A stretch of 64,000 bases of DNA from Pinus tabuliformis (Eukaryota > Streptophyta > Pinopsida > Pinales > Pinaceae), in the NCBI GenBank assembly GCA_031772625.1, contig CM062818.1:212591742-212655741 (forward strand). The letters run 5' to 3'. Position numbers and translations under genes: made by a program. The notes under the pieces were generated by a model, which made no database searches, was not told the origin of the DNA, and saw only the letters and a list, made by a program, of their open reading frames with translations. Position 1 is the first letter of the stretch, and every line of letters starts with the position of its first letter. Positions 21,005 to 32,545 of this stretch are shown one piece after another.

Positions 21005-23890
21005 GTCTTGCCCAACATTCCGCTTGGAATAAGTGTCCCTTAATCATGGTCTTACTTTGTCTTTATTAACTTTTATTAGATGAACTTTTCACTAGGGTTG
21101 TTACAAAGAATGAATATAATATTCTAGAGCTTAGGAAGCTTGGGAAATGAGAAAATATTTGTGAAAATGAACACCAAATTTAAATTGGGTAAATGGGTAG
21201 AAGGGAAATGGTTTAATTTCACTTTTACCATGTTCTAGACACTTGTAATCATGGGTTAAGTAAATGATTCGAGAGATTTCATTCTTAGTGTGTGCTTTGT
21301 GTGTGTGATTGAAAAAAAAAAATTTCGGGAATATAAATTTTATGGAAGCATTATAATAACTACCTTAGCTTGGTATGTGTGGGTAGATAAGGTTGTGATT
21401 GTATTTGACCAATTCATGGTATTAATGTTGCTTTGTGTATGAACATTATTATATTTGGCCCTTGGGACACCGTCGTTGAGTATGATTCCTAACCAATTGA
21501 GGCTATTAATGAAGGGATAAATTCATAATAAGATCCATGTAGAGAGGTGCCACTATTTGGGTATCTTTCTTGACCAACTAAGGGATATGCTTTAGGGGAT
21601 TGAGTGGTAGTAATATATTTTCACATCATTTCCCTATAGGATATGGGAGTGTTGAAAGTATAAAAGGCTCTCCACCATGTTATGGTTGATCAATTAGAAG
21701 TATGATACTTGATTTGGTTTATTGGTTAGAGTTGGATTATGATCCTTGAATTGGTCTACGAGTCTATGTCAGTAAACTTTTTCACTGCTTGGTAATTTAT
21801 CCTCCACCCTTATTAATTTATCCTCCACCCTTATTGAGATTCAACCATACTCAGTAAACAACACCTATATCCATGTGGCTACACTCGTTAGGTGGAAATA
21901 TGCCCTAGGACATGAACCCCCTCGAGTTGATAGCATGTGGTGATATGCTAGTCTAGACTAGTGACTAGACTGGTAACACATAGGACTACAAGGACTTGTT
22001 TGGTTTTCCACTATTATAATTTCATCACTTGCATGTGTCATCTAATGTCCAACTAGGATTCATTATTGAGCTTTATTAGTATGACCATTGTTTTGAAACT
22101 CCTAAATGAGAATTGTATTAGTTCCTTGCAACTAAAGAAAAAATTTAAAATATAGAAGGCGTGAGCATAGAAAATTAACACCCTCTAGTGTAGAATGTTT
22201 GTTACAACTAAAATGTGCAATAATTTTACTCTCTTTGGATCTAATATCATTTTGTAATATCTCTACTAAACATGAGTAGGTTGGGTTGTCACTTGGTCAA
22301 AAAATCATACCACTTAGAAAATAAATTTATAAAGAATATTGCTTTTGATTATAAATATTTCATAACGAAAACACATAAATTAGTGGAAAATGTTTAGTGA
22401 CCCTTTACCTATTTGAAATTAAAAAATTAATGATGAGCAACAAATTAGTGTAGAAAAACCTTTAACTTCAATACCCCTAGTGGGGACAATTAAACTCTAA
22501 TTCCAATACCTCCAAGACTTTCACATGATAATCGATTCTTTTTGAGACATCACCCATCACATGAATCCTCTAACTCAAACAAACTTAGTTATGGATTTTT
22601 TTTTCCCATAATTAATCCCACTTAACTTGTTCCTCCAATTTCAAAACTTAACAAATAAATTGTGTGTAATTAACTATTTATTTAGAGCACAATCTAATTA
22701 ATAGATGAAATATTTTTTTGGCTCAAATATGATAATACAATTTTGAGCAAGATTGTGATTTCTTGTTTAAAATGCACTTTTGAATGCATAAATGGATCCA
22801 ACACCCTATAAACCCTTAATGCACTATAATTTTGTATATTAAATAACTTAAACTTATGATTCTTTAAAATCTCTACTAGATTTTGGGAAAAAATGACTAA
22901 AAATATGGTTGAAAAAGGGTCATTTCATCTATTAGTTAAACTATGAGGATATTTAATATTACCTTCACCTTTTATTTTAAATAATTATAAACTGCCCAAA
23001 TCATTATGTGTAACCTCAAATTATGTATACCAACTTAGATCCATCTTAGCTCTCGATATTTGTTCCCTTAGAGTGCTTGGTAGATCTCGAGCAAAGATGG
23101 ATCTAGGGTGGTTTAATTTTCCCCTTTAAATAGGCTACATTCCACATCAATACCATGGGTCAATACCATGGGTTCTCAATAGCATCAGTGAATACTATGG
23201 GCCATTTTTATTTTTAATATTATTTTATTTTTATAGATTTATTTTTATTTTTATTCTTATCTTTTTATTTTATTTTGACCAAGTTAAAATATTTAGTTTA
23301 TCTTACATTATTGTTTTTTTTTTGACTTATTCAAAATTTTAAACATTACATTACAACATCTGGAAAAAGCCTCTAAACACAATAAAATAAATCATTAAAC
23401 TTAACTCAAATCTTATGAAAATTAATAAATATCACCAAAATTATTATTATTATAATTTGAAATATTCAAATAATACTCGTTACACAAAGTAATTAGATTC
23501 CAATAACAGATAAAAGAAAATGATGTTTTTTAATTGGTCGTTGACGCATTGAATAACCCTTGAAACACCCCCATGATTGTTGAGAGCTACGAGGGGGGTC
23601 TAAGGGTACACCACTTATCCCCCACTTACAACATATGCGTTTAGAACTTGACAAAAAATACTAATATTTTGAATACCAACGTGTTTATTAAGATTCATAT
23701 CTATGAATACAAAGTTTGGAGATTGAAATCATGAGACCATGGCGGAAGATTTATTAATTCCTCCCCCCCCGAGTATTCTATTCTTTTGGACCTACTTCGT
23801 TCCACGAAGTCAATATATGTAGAATCGAGTCCGGAATATATAACACTTTTTCCCAAGGTGTTAGGTTACTTGTGAACCACGGGCGCCTAA
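21005..23890. other. AT-rich host intergenic region
   Basis: No frame longer than noise and no element motif was recognised. Local structures: a 20-bp tandem duplication of ATTTATCCTCCACCCTTATT (about 21792-21834) and a TCTAGACTAG-centred inverted repeat (about 21949-21975). Confidence 0.6.
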
Positions 23891-23903
23891 TCATCCAACG
23901 CGC

Positions 23904-23910
23904 TATATAA
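23904..23910 (+). promoter_or_regulatory. candidate TATA box of the repeat-protein gene
   Basis: TATATAA lies 110 bp upstream of the ATG at 24020, a sensible distance for a plant promoter with a short 5' UTR. It sits just before a 41-bp duplicated leader segment. Confidence 0.55.
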
Positions 23911-23992
23911 TCTGCAATTCGTTCGATTGTGTATCATCTTCATATACCACTCTGCAATTCGTTCGATTGTGTATTTCTCTTCATATACCACT
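23911..23992 (+). repeat. 41-bp direct duplication in promoter/leader
   Basis: CTGCAATTCGTTCGATTGTG and the following CTTCATATACCACT are present twice (from about 23911 and 23952), directly downstream of the TATA box and within the likely 5' UTR. Confidence 0.85.
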
Positions 23993-24019
23993 CGATAGAT
24001 CTGGTAAAAGAAAGCGAAA

Positions 24020-25153
24020 ATGAAGCGTCGTTATCCCTGCCACGGCTTTAACAATGACAACCACAGGCATCGAGCTGCCAAAGAGATAAGGGAACCCACA
24101 CCGAAACGTGGGCGCCCATTCAAACCTAGAAATAGTCGTCAGGGAACCGAAGGGCGGATCTGGCGATTTCCATATAACCAGAACATCCAGAGGCGGCCTC
24201 CGTTATATGACACACAAAACAATCGGTTTCCACCAGCAGCTGCTCCTCAACGACGTAGAAATGGACGTCAAGGAACCCTAGGTGGACAGATCTGGCGATT
24301 TCCAGATAACCAGAACATGCAGAGGCGGCCTCCTTTGCACGAAACACAAAACAATCGGTTTCCACCAGCAGCTGCTCCTCAAGGACGTAGAAATGGACGT
24401 CAAGGAACCCTAGGTGGACGGATCTGGCGATTTCCTGATAACCAGAACATGCAGAGGCGGCCTCCTTTACACGAAACACAAAACAATCGGTTTCCACCAC
24501 CAGCTTCTCCTCAAGGACGTAGAAATGGACGTCAAGGAACCCTAGATGGGCGGATCTGGCCATTTCCAGATAACCAGAACATGCAGAGGCGGTCTCCTTT
24601 ATACGAAACACAAAACAATAGGTTTCCACCACCAGCTGCTCCTCAAGGGCGTAGAAATGGACGTCAAGGAACCCTAGATGGACGGATCCGGCGATTTCCA
24701 GATAACCGGAACATGCAAAGGCGGCCTCCTTTATACGAAACACAAAACAATAGGTTTCCACCACCAGGCGCTCCTCAAGGACGTAGAAATGGACGTCAAG
24801 GATCCCTAGATGGACGGATCTGGCGATTTCCAGATAACCAGAACATCCAGCCTCCTTTATACGAAACACAAAACAATCGGTTTCCACCACCAGCTGCTCC
24901 AAACCCTACGACATCCTTCCGCACTGAAAATCAGGTGGACAATGATGACCCGGACGGCAGTATAGTCCGTGAGTTTGAACAACGAAATTCCATTTTGAAA
25001 GTACGGATCTCTGAAACGGAGAAACTACTTGCAGGATTAGTCCACCGTTTAGATCAGGTAGAACAGCGGCATAATTACTGTATTATGGGGAATGAAGAGG
25101 TACATGAGAATGTGGTTTGTTTGGAGGAGAGTATTGGACATGTAGATGGTTGA
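24020..25153 (+). CDS. repeat protein with AT-hook-like motif, six 44-residue repeats and coiled-coil tail
   Basis: An intact 377-codon frame whose function I do not recognise. Residues 26-38 (PTPKRGRPFKPRN) contain an RGRP core flanked by basic residues and prolines, which resembles an AT-hook for the DNA minor groove. Residues 37-294 are six repeats of about 44 residues, each with RNGRQGTL, IWRFPDNQN, a basic RRPPL and ETQNNRFPP. A linker follows, then a leucine-rich stretch (about 317-360, ISETEKLLAGLVHRLDQVEQ) likely to form a coiled coil. The start has a good context (AAAATGAAG) and lies 110 bp after a TATA box. The six repeats have kept frame, with one 1-residue and one 4-residue difference, which suggests selection or recent expansion. 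Reading: possible nuclear DNA-binding, self-associating protein. It could instead be a fortuitous ORF in a minisatellite. Confidence 0.6.
   Translation: MKRRYPCHGFNNDNHRHRAAKEIREPTPKRGRPFKPRNSRQGTEGRIWRFPYNQNIQRRPPLYDTQNNRFPPAAAPQRRRNGRQGTLGGQIWRFPDNQNMQRRPPLHETQNNRFPPAAAPQGRRNGRQGTLGGRIWRFPDNQNMQRRPPLHETQNNRFPPPASPQGRRNGRQGTLDGRIWPFPDNQNMQRRSPLYETQNNRFPPPAAPQGRRNGRQGTLDGRIRRFPDNRNMQRRPPLYETQNNRFPPPGAPQGRRNGRQGSLDGRIWRFPDNQNIQPPLYETQNNRFPPPAAPNPTTSFRTENQVDNDDPDGSIVREFEQRNSILKVRISETEKLLAGLVHRLDQVEQRHNYCIMGNEEVHENVVCLEESIGHVDG
24128..24899 (+). repeat. 132-bp coding minisatellite, six units
   Basis: Unit starts are 24128, 24257, 24389, 24521, 24653 and 24785. The first unit is 129 bp, the next four are exactly 132 bp, and the last is shorter, having lost MQRR. 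Neighbouring units are very similar, consistent with expansion by unequal exchange. Confidence 0.92.
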
Positions 25154-26516
25154 ATCCTTTGGTGGTGGCCATTCTCAGATCACTGTGCTGTAAGAGTTAC
25201 AGGGAATTCAATGTTTTATTATTTTTTATTGTGTAATTTGGAATTTGTTCTTATTGAGGGGATGTGGTGAGAAGGTAATTGTTTTGTTGTAGGTGAAGTA
25301 TTAACTTGGTCAATTGGGGTGAGAAGGTAATTGTTTTGTCCTAGGTTAAGTATTAATTTGAGGATGATGGGAGATGTGATATTTTCGGATTTTATTTATA
25401 ATGGTATAAAATTAAATAATAATGTTCATTATAACCTGTTACGAAGGAGTGGTGTTGAGATAATGATATTTTCAAAACTAAGTTTAAAGGAAAAAGCGAC
25501 AATTCAGATGTAAATGAAATTTTAAGACTTATTTATATAAAAATTTATTGGATAAAGTGTTTTTGTTTTAAAGATTTAAATAATGATATTTTCAAAATTC
25601 TGCAAGTTGGATTTAAAGAAGAATGTTATACTTCACCTGTAAACTAAACTTTAAGATTTAATAATGCAAACACTTACTGGATATAGCTTTCTTATTTTAA
25701 GGATTCACAAAATGATAAAATTTGTTTTGATCAATTCCTTGATTATGGAATGCTTACAATGTGATAAATAAACTTTAAATTTATTTATCAATTTAGTCAT
25801 AGCATATATATACTCTTTCAAATTTTCATAAAAAAAATATAAACTTTTTAATATGTGTAACCATAACTTTATTATAAGCATATTACATATATAATGTATT
25901 GTACTTTTTAGATTTTTACTTTTCTTTATTAATAATTTGATTCATGAGATGTTTGTAGTTTTTTTTCCACAAAGAAAAATCCTAATTTTCATTAATTTAC
26001 ATATTGTAGATGGTTAAAGAAGCATATGTCTTAAAGTGTGGTGGTCACTTTCAGATGTTATTGTACAAAAAATCTCATAGGGTAGTCTAGTTATAATTAC
26101 ATAATTACAAGTCAACTATAGATATATACATATAAAATGTATTGGATGCAAAAGTTTGTATGTAGCTCAAAAAACTCATGAAATCAGGGTTGTCCATCCT
26201 TTGATCAATGTACTAGCTGTGGCCTTACTGATAGTATTCTAGTCCCCAAATCAACCATAGAACCCTAGGCTAGATCTTTGCCTCTTTGGATAATTGGTGG
26301 GAAATCTGATTGAGTTCCCTCTAGGTGTGATGACAAAAAATGGAATCAAAATGAGATTTCAAAAGTAAAGCATCATCAAGTATATTCATTAGTGTGTGCA
26401 CTTGACAAATAGATCTATTGTTGAACCATTTTATGATGATCTTAAAGTGCACTCTTCTAATGCAAATGATTTTGTTCATAAATTTTAACATTTTAAAAAA
26501 AAATATTCTTAGTTTC

Positions 26517-26520
<4 letters not shown>

Positions 26521-26558
<38 letters not shown>
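26521..26558. repeat. (AT)n microsatellite
   Basis: An uninterrupted AT dinucleotide run. Confidence 0.95.
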
Positions 26559-26560
<2 letters not shown>

Positions 26561-26739
26561 ATACACTATTTTGAATTTATAATGAAACTTTAAAATTTTA
26601 GTTGAATAAAATTGAGAAAGGAAAATAGAAATATTTATAGGATTCGTATATAACTTTATTTATTTATATCTTATTTTATTTTATATTATTTTATTTTGTA
26701 ATTTACCAAATATTCATTATATTAAAATAAATAATATTT

Positions 26740-26762
26740 AACTTTGTATTAATAAAAATGTA

Positions 26763-26808
<46 letters not shown>

Positions 26809-26888
26809 GTAAATTGTGGTGACTAACTTTGTATTAATAAAAATGTAATTAATATATATCTATATATATAAGAGTAAATTGTGGTGAC
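26740..26888. repeat. local duplication containing (AT)n
   Basis: AACTTTGTATTAATAAAAAT through GAGTAAATTGTGGTGACT occurs at 26740-26823 and again at 26825-26888. The copies differ mainly in the length of the internal AT run (26766-26803 in the first). Confidence 0.85.
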
Positions 26889-27239
26889 TTTGGTCACTTT
26901 ACTGAGATAAAATTATTTGATTCTTTATTATATAATATTATTTTCTCATAAATTTTTTATACATGATTGTTAGTTCTAGAAGTTTTATATTAATTTATAT
27001 TATGATATATTATTCAGTTTAATCTATATTTACTAGTTTATATTGTAATATATTATTTAGCATAATTTTTTTATTTATATTATTCATTTAAAATAAATTA
27101 AATGTTTCTTTAAGTTGAGAGTGGTGTAATATGGTTGTAATAATTTTGTAAAATTGTATAAAAATTTTATTGCTAAATATTAGTAAGAAAAAAAAATTAT
27201 AATAAAGGAGTCACTAATTTTATTGACATTTAAATTGAT

Positions 27240-27580
27240 AAGTTAGATGATTCTTTGGAAGATACATGTTGTGTTGGATTGAATCTCTTTGGTATATTAG
27301 CTATCTCTCCTTATGAAAATGATATTGTTCTTATTATGAAGAGCCTTTATGACCCCAGTAAGCAACTAAAGTTTGCACCTATGAAAATTCATAAAAAAAA
27401 TTATGATAATTAAATCCAAAATTATCACCTATGATACTTTCATAAGTGACAACAATAGCTTTGAGGAAGTTCCTTCATATAAATATATTGCAATCCATAT
27501 TCATCATAAGCTCAATTAGAATTATAGTGTTAAGAAAATGATAAATGATTTGTAAAAAACTTATTATGAGCTTGTGATGA
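27240..27580 (+). pseudogene. LINE (non-LTR) reverse transcriptase fragment
   Basis: The frame from 27243 reads LDDSLEDTCCVGLNLFGILA then PYENDIVLIMKSLYDPSKQL, which fits the catalytic region of a plant LINE reverse transcriptase; the usual YADD box is changed to YEND. After a frame change and a short internal loss it continues as ITYDTFISDNN, EEVPSYKYIAIHIHHKLN, stop, NYSVKKMIND. This matches the downstream LINE thumb region as I remember it (SYKYLGID, HHKLNWNYS). Several stops and the altered active site show it is dead. No other LINE domains were found nearby. Confidence 0.65.
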
Positions 27581-27867
27581 CCCTCAATATTACAACAAGG
27601 ATGCTAGAACTCCTTAGGGCTCAACTTTAATTATCAACAGGGGTATGTACAAAATTAAGAGGGGTTTGCATTGTATTTTCAGCAAACATGCCCTCATCTT
27701 CCTAGAGTGACTCCATTAGATGTAGATGAAAGAAGACAATGAAACAACCTCAAATGAGTAAATATTTATGTAAGTCACTAGTCCTAAGTTGGGGAATGTA
27801 AATATCAATATGAAAAGTTATATATTTTAGCTGGAAAGTAAATGACATAAATAATTTTATTCTACCT

Positions 27868-27925
27868 GAAAAAATGTAAAACACACATAAGCAAATGAAA
27901 AAATGTAAAACACACATAAGCAAAT
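27868..27925. repeat. 29-bp tandem duplication
   Basis: Two perfect copies of a unit beginning GAAAAAATGTAAAACACACA. Confidence 0.92.
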
Positions 27926-28474
27926 GATAACAAAGAAAATCTAATCTATCGTGATGGAAATGAAATGAAAGGGAATTATATTCTACTTTGTAGCAAAGGA
28001 AAGTCCATGATTACCCTTGCAAGAAAAAAATCACACTTTGATTAAAGTAAATTACATGAAAGGAAATCTAAACTAATTCTAGAAATTAACATTCAAGAAT
28101 CATGAAATGCATAAACTAAATCGTGACCTAGTGTGGCCTGGTAAATTTTGTTATTAAGTTGAATTTTTTTAGACTTTAATCTTATTGGAATCATCTCAAA
28201 ACACCTTCACTAAGACATGCTAAAATTCAACATAAATTTACTACTAAAAACCAAAATTTTTAGAATAGTGAACTTGCAAACTAATCTAAGTAATCTAATG
28301 ATGAAAATAAATTTACTAATTTATCCTAATGTTTCATCACTTTATTGATAGTATCATATTGGTGGAACCAACTCATCCCTAAGCATTTGAGGAACCTCCT
28401 GCCACTCCCCTCCATGATTCTATGGGCCTTTTGAAATATTGGGTAAAAAAAATTCAAAAATCTTTGCAGTAGAA

Positions 28475-28587
28475 GTTTTTGAATAGTCTTTTTTATGGTG
28501 GCAGTGTTTTGAATAATCTTTTTTATGGTGGCAGTGTTTTGAATAATCTTTTTTATGGTGGTAATGTTTGAATAATCTTTTTTAACG
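28475..28587. repeat. 30-bp tandem array, about 3.7 units
   Basis: Units of the type GTTTTGAATAATCTTTTTTA + TGGTGGCAGT start at 28475, 28505, 28535 and 28565. The antisense frame through them encodes a simple IKKIIQNTAT repeat and is not regarded as a gene. Confidence 0.92.
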
Positions 28588-29109
28588 TGCAAATGGATTC
28601 AACATCATGAAAAACCTCTTGGGCACCCAAAATCTTTAAGTTTGACACCTATAACCTATTTATAAAAATCCCTGCTAAATTTTCTCAAAATCTTGCCATG
28701 ATTTTCTAGGCAAAAAAACTATGTGTTTAGTCTACTGCATTATTTTCAGTGAATTAATTAACTAAATAGTTGGTTTTTTTTTTTTTTTACTAGTTGAATT
28801 GGTAGAATACCACTACCACTGGATGCCCCTATAACCTCAAGGAGGAACCCCCAGCCCTCAGGAACAACCCTCCCTTAAAAAGAGACTCTAACTGGTGACC
28901 TGCACCTAAACTTAGAAGATCATGGGTCGGCCACCATACCAAACCTTTGGAGGCAACTAAATAGTTGATTAATTAATTATAGTTAATTGTTAATTAATCC
29001 ATTATTAATTATTAAATAAATTTACATTATAATGAATTAATTATTACTAATATTTCTTAATTAATAATGCTATTAAATTTAATTAACAATAGAATTAATA
29101 ATGTGAATC

Positions 29110-29152
29110 ATCAACAACAACAACCACAACAACAACCACCACCACCACCACC
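29110..29152. repeat. (CAA)n/(CCA)n microsatellite
   Basis: An imperfect CAA run passes into CCA units. Confidence 0.85.
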
Positions 29153-29887
29153 TTTTATTAAAATAGTTTGTACTATTATTTTTATTGTTATTATTATATA
29201 TTTATCAAGTTGAATATTAATATTGTCATTGATATTAGATTTATAAAGTTTATTTGTCATTTTTCAACCATATTTACTAATATGATTAAATATTGTTGTG
29301 CTATTTTTAAAATCTAAACCTAAAGAGTTAATATTATTTGTGACTTCATATATAAAATTAAATATTGTGTTCAATTATACATTTATTAAAAAAATAAGGA
29401 TCTATTATTTTCTTACAAAATAAATCAAATATATTTAGAAAATAAATCAATGAATTGATTTACTTAAAAGAAAAAAAATACAATTAAATATGATCAACAT
29501 TTTAGATAGCCATAATTTTTTTTTGTATTATTATTATTATTGTCTATTTTAAGTCAAATTGGTGTATGAGACCTTTTGTTTGTGGGACTAGTAGAGATTT
29601 GACTACTAAATCTACTAAAGCATATAACCTCTTAAGAGAAACTTAACTATCTGAAACAATCCTTAGACTCCCACTTGTTATGAAATTCTAGGTATGTTGA
29701 GGGTTGAAATAGAGGAGAAGTATAATGTACGCATAAACACAATGAAACAGGCTTGGTTTTCACGTTAAAATTATGACATACGGAAATATTAGCCTTTTGA
29801 ATATCTTTTCTTAATTTTAATGAGATGATTTTGCTGTGGCCGACAAACCGATATTAAAAAAATTCAACAATTTGTCTGAATGCAGGC

Positions 29888-29969
29888 ATGAACAAGGCTT
29901 TGCTGCGCTGGGTTAATATAAACAGTGGCACAATTCACAATAGGTTTAAGGAGAATATGGAGTACGCAG
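29888..29969 (+). other. possible orphan exon upstream of the LBD-like ORF
   Basis: An acceptor-like TTGTCTGAATGCAG precedes ATGAACAAGGCTTTGCTGCG, and the open stretch ends at GCAG|GTACAA, a donor-like site. The translation (MNKALLRWVNINSG and onward) is not recognised. The base composition is less AT-rich than the surroundings. It may be a gene remnant linked to the LBD-like ORF; the evidence is weak. Confidence 0.2.
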
Positions 29970-30351
29970 GTACAAATATATTTATGAGTTCAGAAATGTA
30001 TTTGTAGAGAGTCTGCTATGAGTCAGACAATTTGTTGTTCTTCATTTTATTGTTCCAGCATGAATAAATATTTTTTGCGATGCTAAAAGCATACAGAGCA
30101 CATTGAAGCTTCTAAATGCGTTTTCTAATTGTAGAGCGCATGTACTTATTGTGCGTGGCCTCGACAACCCGTTAGTCAGGCAAACAAAATAAAAATAATT
30201 GTTCTCTTTTCATTTCCCATTTGAAATCAAAATATGAAGAAGTCGCACATATTTGACCTAACATGTCGGTGCGATATTTCCATATATTTGCAAGTTTTGC
30301 AGTTCTTATTCTTTTGCATGTTTGTTTCTTCGCGTTGGATCAGAGCATACA

Positions 30352-30480
30352 ATGAGGATGAGTTGTAATGGTTGCAGACTGCTCCGTAAGGGATGCGGCG
30401 AATCATGTATACTCAGGCCCTGCCACGAATCATGTATTGCACGATTGAAAAGCTCAAAGGTAACAAAGCTTAAATTCTAG
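30352..30480 (+). pseudogene. LOB-domain (LBD) zinc-finger block, class II-like, truncated mini-ORF
   Basis: A 42-codon frame begins [15 protein letters not shown] and contains the exact CX2CX6CX3C zinc block of LBD transcription factors (CNGC, six residues, C, GES, C), followed by ILRPC as in class II LBD proteins. After that the match stops: the bases CGAATCATGTAT that encode ESCI are repeated 37 bp downstream, replacing the usual LQWI continuation. The frame reads to TAG at 30478-30480, or could splice at AAG|GTAACA (30459/30460). No GAS block or leucine-zipper-like part is visible downstream. It is most likely a damaged first-exon copy. If expressed it would be a zinc-finger-only microprotein. 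Confidence 0.6.
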
Positions 30481-31169
30481 AAAAAAAAGGCTAAAGGAGA
30501 GCATACCTTTCGGAGAATCTCATTTCCAATCACATAGCCGAAATTCTGCCCAGTACAACACAAAGAATAAGATAATTTTCAGAAATTTTAAACTTCAAAT
30601 GCGGTCTTAAACTTTAAATTTTAAATGCGGTCTTAAGGAAAATTTACTCGAACCTTTGATTTATTTAAAAATCAAATCAAATTTTGTCCATTGATTTATC
30701 CAAAAATCAGAATTCCTTAACCTGAATTCTAATATCGACCAGGCTTATAGCTTAAATATATCTCTAACAATGAATACTTATTACCCTCTTATCTAAATTA
30801 AATTTCAACTTAAATATGATCACATCCAAATTTGGAAAATCCAAGTAGAGCACATCAAATACCCTTGAGAATGTGGCTTATAGCTTAAATATATCTCTAA
30901 CAATGAATACTTATTACCCTATTATCTAAATTAAATTTCAACTTAAACATGATGACATCCAAATTAGGAAAATTCAGTAGAGCACATCAAATACTCTTGA
31001 GAATGTTCAAATAAAGTCAATGTTATTTATTTACATGAGTCCAAATGGTTGTCACCAGTGAGGTTGTTCAAAAAGTGGATGTCTGATCCAGTTTTAATTT
31101 TATTTTAAATTGGATTGTAGCCACAACCAAGGTCACTTGTACCTATTATGATTAGGTCAATATGTCATA
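30481..31169. other. intergenic, with a 133-bp tandem duplication
   Basis: Two copies of a block starting GGCTTATAGCTTAAATATAT lie at 30742-30874 and 30875-31006, with about six differences. A smaller duplication of AAATGCGGTCTTAA occurs near 30597-30640. No coding content was seen. Confidence 0.8.
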
Positions 31170-32472
31170 TGTCATAGTTCAGTTTAATACTTTCACACAT
31201 TAATTTTTTTTTTCATTTTGCAAGAAGTGACCTCTCTTCAAGTATATTGGTCCTATATTCTTTATAGGTTGATTTTCTACTTTTATAGAGGTCCATTAAT
31301 TCCGTGGATACATGGTTCCTTAATGTTTTAATCATATCATTTAAGGATTAAAAATTAAAAGAATACTTTATATAATATAATTATTAAGCTTCTCTAAGGG
31401 TCCAAGGGTAGATTTTGCCTTGTTATTTAGGAATTTAGGAATTGGGTTATTAATTTATTTACTAACTATATCACTTTTGCCATGTTATTCAAGAATTGGG
31501 TTGTTAATTTATTTACTAACTATGTCTCTCCTTTTGCATAGGCACTTTGGTAGAACCTATACACCACTCTAGAGAACTTAGCAGGTTGGTAAAACCTATA
31601 CACCACTCTACTGAAGCCCTCAAATTATTTGGTGTATACATTAATGCACTCATAAATTCATCTACATCAATATAGTGTCAATAGTTAATGTCCAAAGTTA
31701 TTTGTTCCCCATAGACAATATCACCTTCCTCATGGGCCCCTCCTCTCTTGGAAGACATTGGTGATCATGTGGGACTCATGGTTGTGGTATGATGATTATG
31801 ATGTGGGATAAGGATCCAATGGTGATTGTTTTATATTGGGAACCAACTCTGATTGTGTTATGAGAGTAAATGAGTTACTTTAAACATAGTAGAGATTCTA
31901 ACGGTATATCCACTTGAGACTCTTTAGGAAGATACACTTCGTTTCCACCCAACTATGACCAGTCACCACTAGCTCCAGAGATCTCCTTACCCCTCTAAAT
32001 CAACCTCTTGTGATTCTAGTGAAGGTATGTTTATGTCTTGCTTCTCTAGCATACTTTTCCTTAGTGGTGTCCCACTTTCTAAGGTCTCCCAACCCTATAG
32101 CCTAGGTTGTTTCTAATTTTTCGAAAAAATAATTTTCCTTTATTGTTAAAGCCCACCTTTTTCTCACGTGGCACTTTCTCTCCAATCTCATTTAATCCTA
32201 GGGATTTTTAGGAGCCATTTCAAGAAAGTTTATCGAGCCACATTGATTTCCTAATCCTATAATAATCTCTTAAAATCAAGTCTTATTTTCCAAAATAGTC
32301 TCTAGTTTTTTTTTTATTCACAATGTTTATTTATTACATCATCTTACTTTTATTTAAAAAGTGTTCACGATGAATTTTTAGCCACCACAACTAAAATACA
32401 GTTCCATCTAAACTAAAATATATTTAAATAGAAAGAGAGGGGAGTCACATTTTCCCCCTATTGAAAATAACA
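31170..32472 (-). repeat. 3' LTR of the minus-strand Gypsy element (right end tentative)
   Basis: 31170-31850 is clearly similar to 42149-42770. The further extent to 32472 is inferred from a CA end there followed by a pyrimidine-rich CATCCCCCTCTGTG, which is a purine tract on the minus strand. The matching part of the 5' LTR beyond 42770 is missing. Confidence 0.6.
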
Positions 32473-32545
32473 TCCCCCTCTGTGTTCATTACCCATCTAC
32501 CTCATTTCTCAATAATGCTAGGTAAACTTCTTTCATAGTATATTC

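Larger units (their letters stand above)
25154..27239. other. AT-rich host intergenic region with duplications
   Basis: No gene was seen. It holds a 52-bp tandem duplication of GGTGAGAAGGTAATTGTTTT (starting at 25266 and 25318), two long (AT)n runs and a duplicated block around the second run. Confidence 0.65.
27581..29880. other. AT-rich host intergenic region with short tandem repeats
   Basis: No gene was recognised. It includes a 29-bp tandem duplication (27868-27925), a 30-bp array (28475-28587), a long T run at 28773-28788 and a (CAA)n/(CCA)n stretch at about 29110-29152. Confidence 0.6.

Noticed and set aside
24128..24899. CRISPR-like or satellite array
   Set aside because: The whole 132-bp unit is conserved and in frame, with no repeat/spacer division; only six units.
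24126..24902. 258-codon open frame on the minus strand opposite the repeat-protein gene
   Set aside because: It spans only the 132-bp repeats. A unit length divisible by three keeps all frames open once one unit lacks a stop, and the plus frame has the promoter, start context and non-repeat ends.
28326..28592. 88-codon minus-strand frame with IKKIIQNTAT repeats
   Set aside because: A by-product of the 30-bp tandem array.
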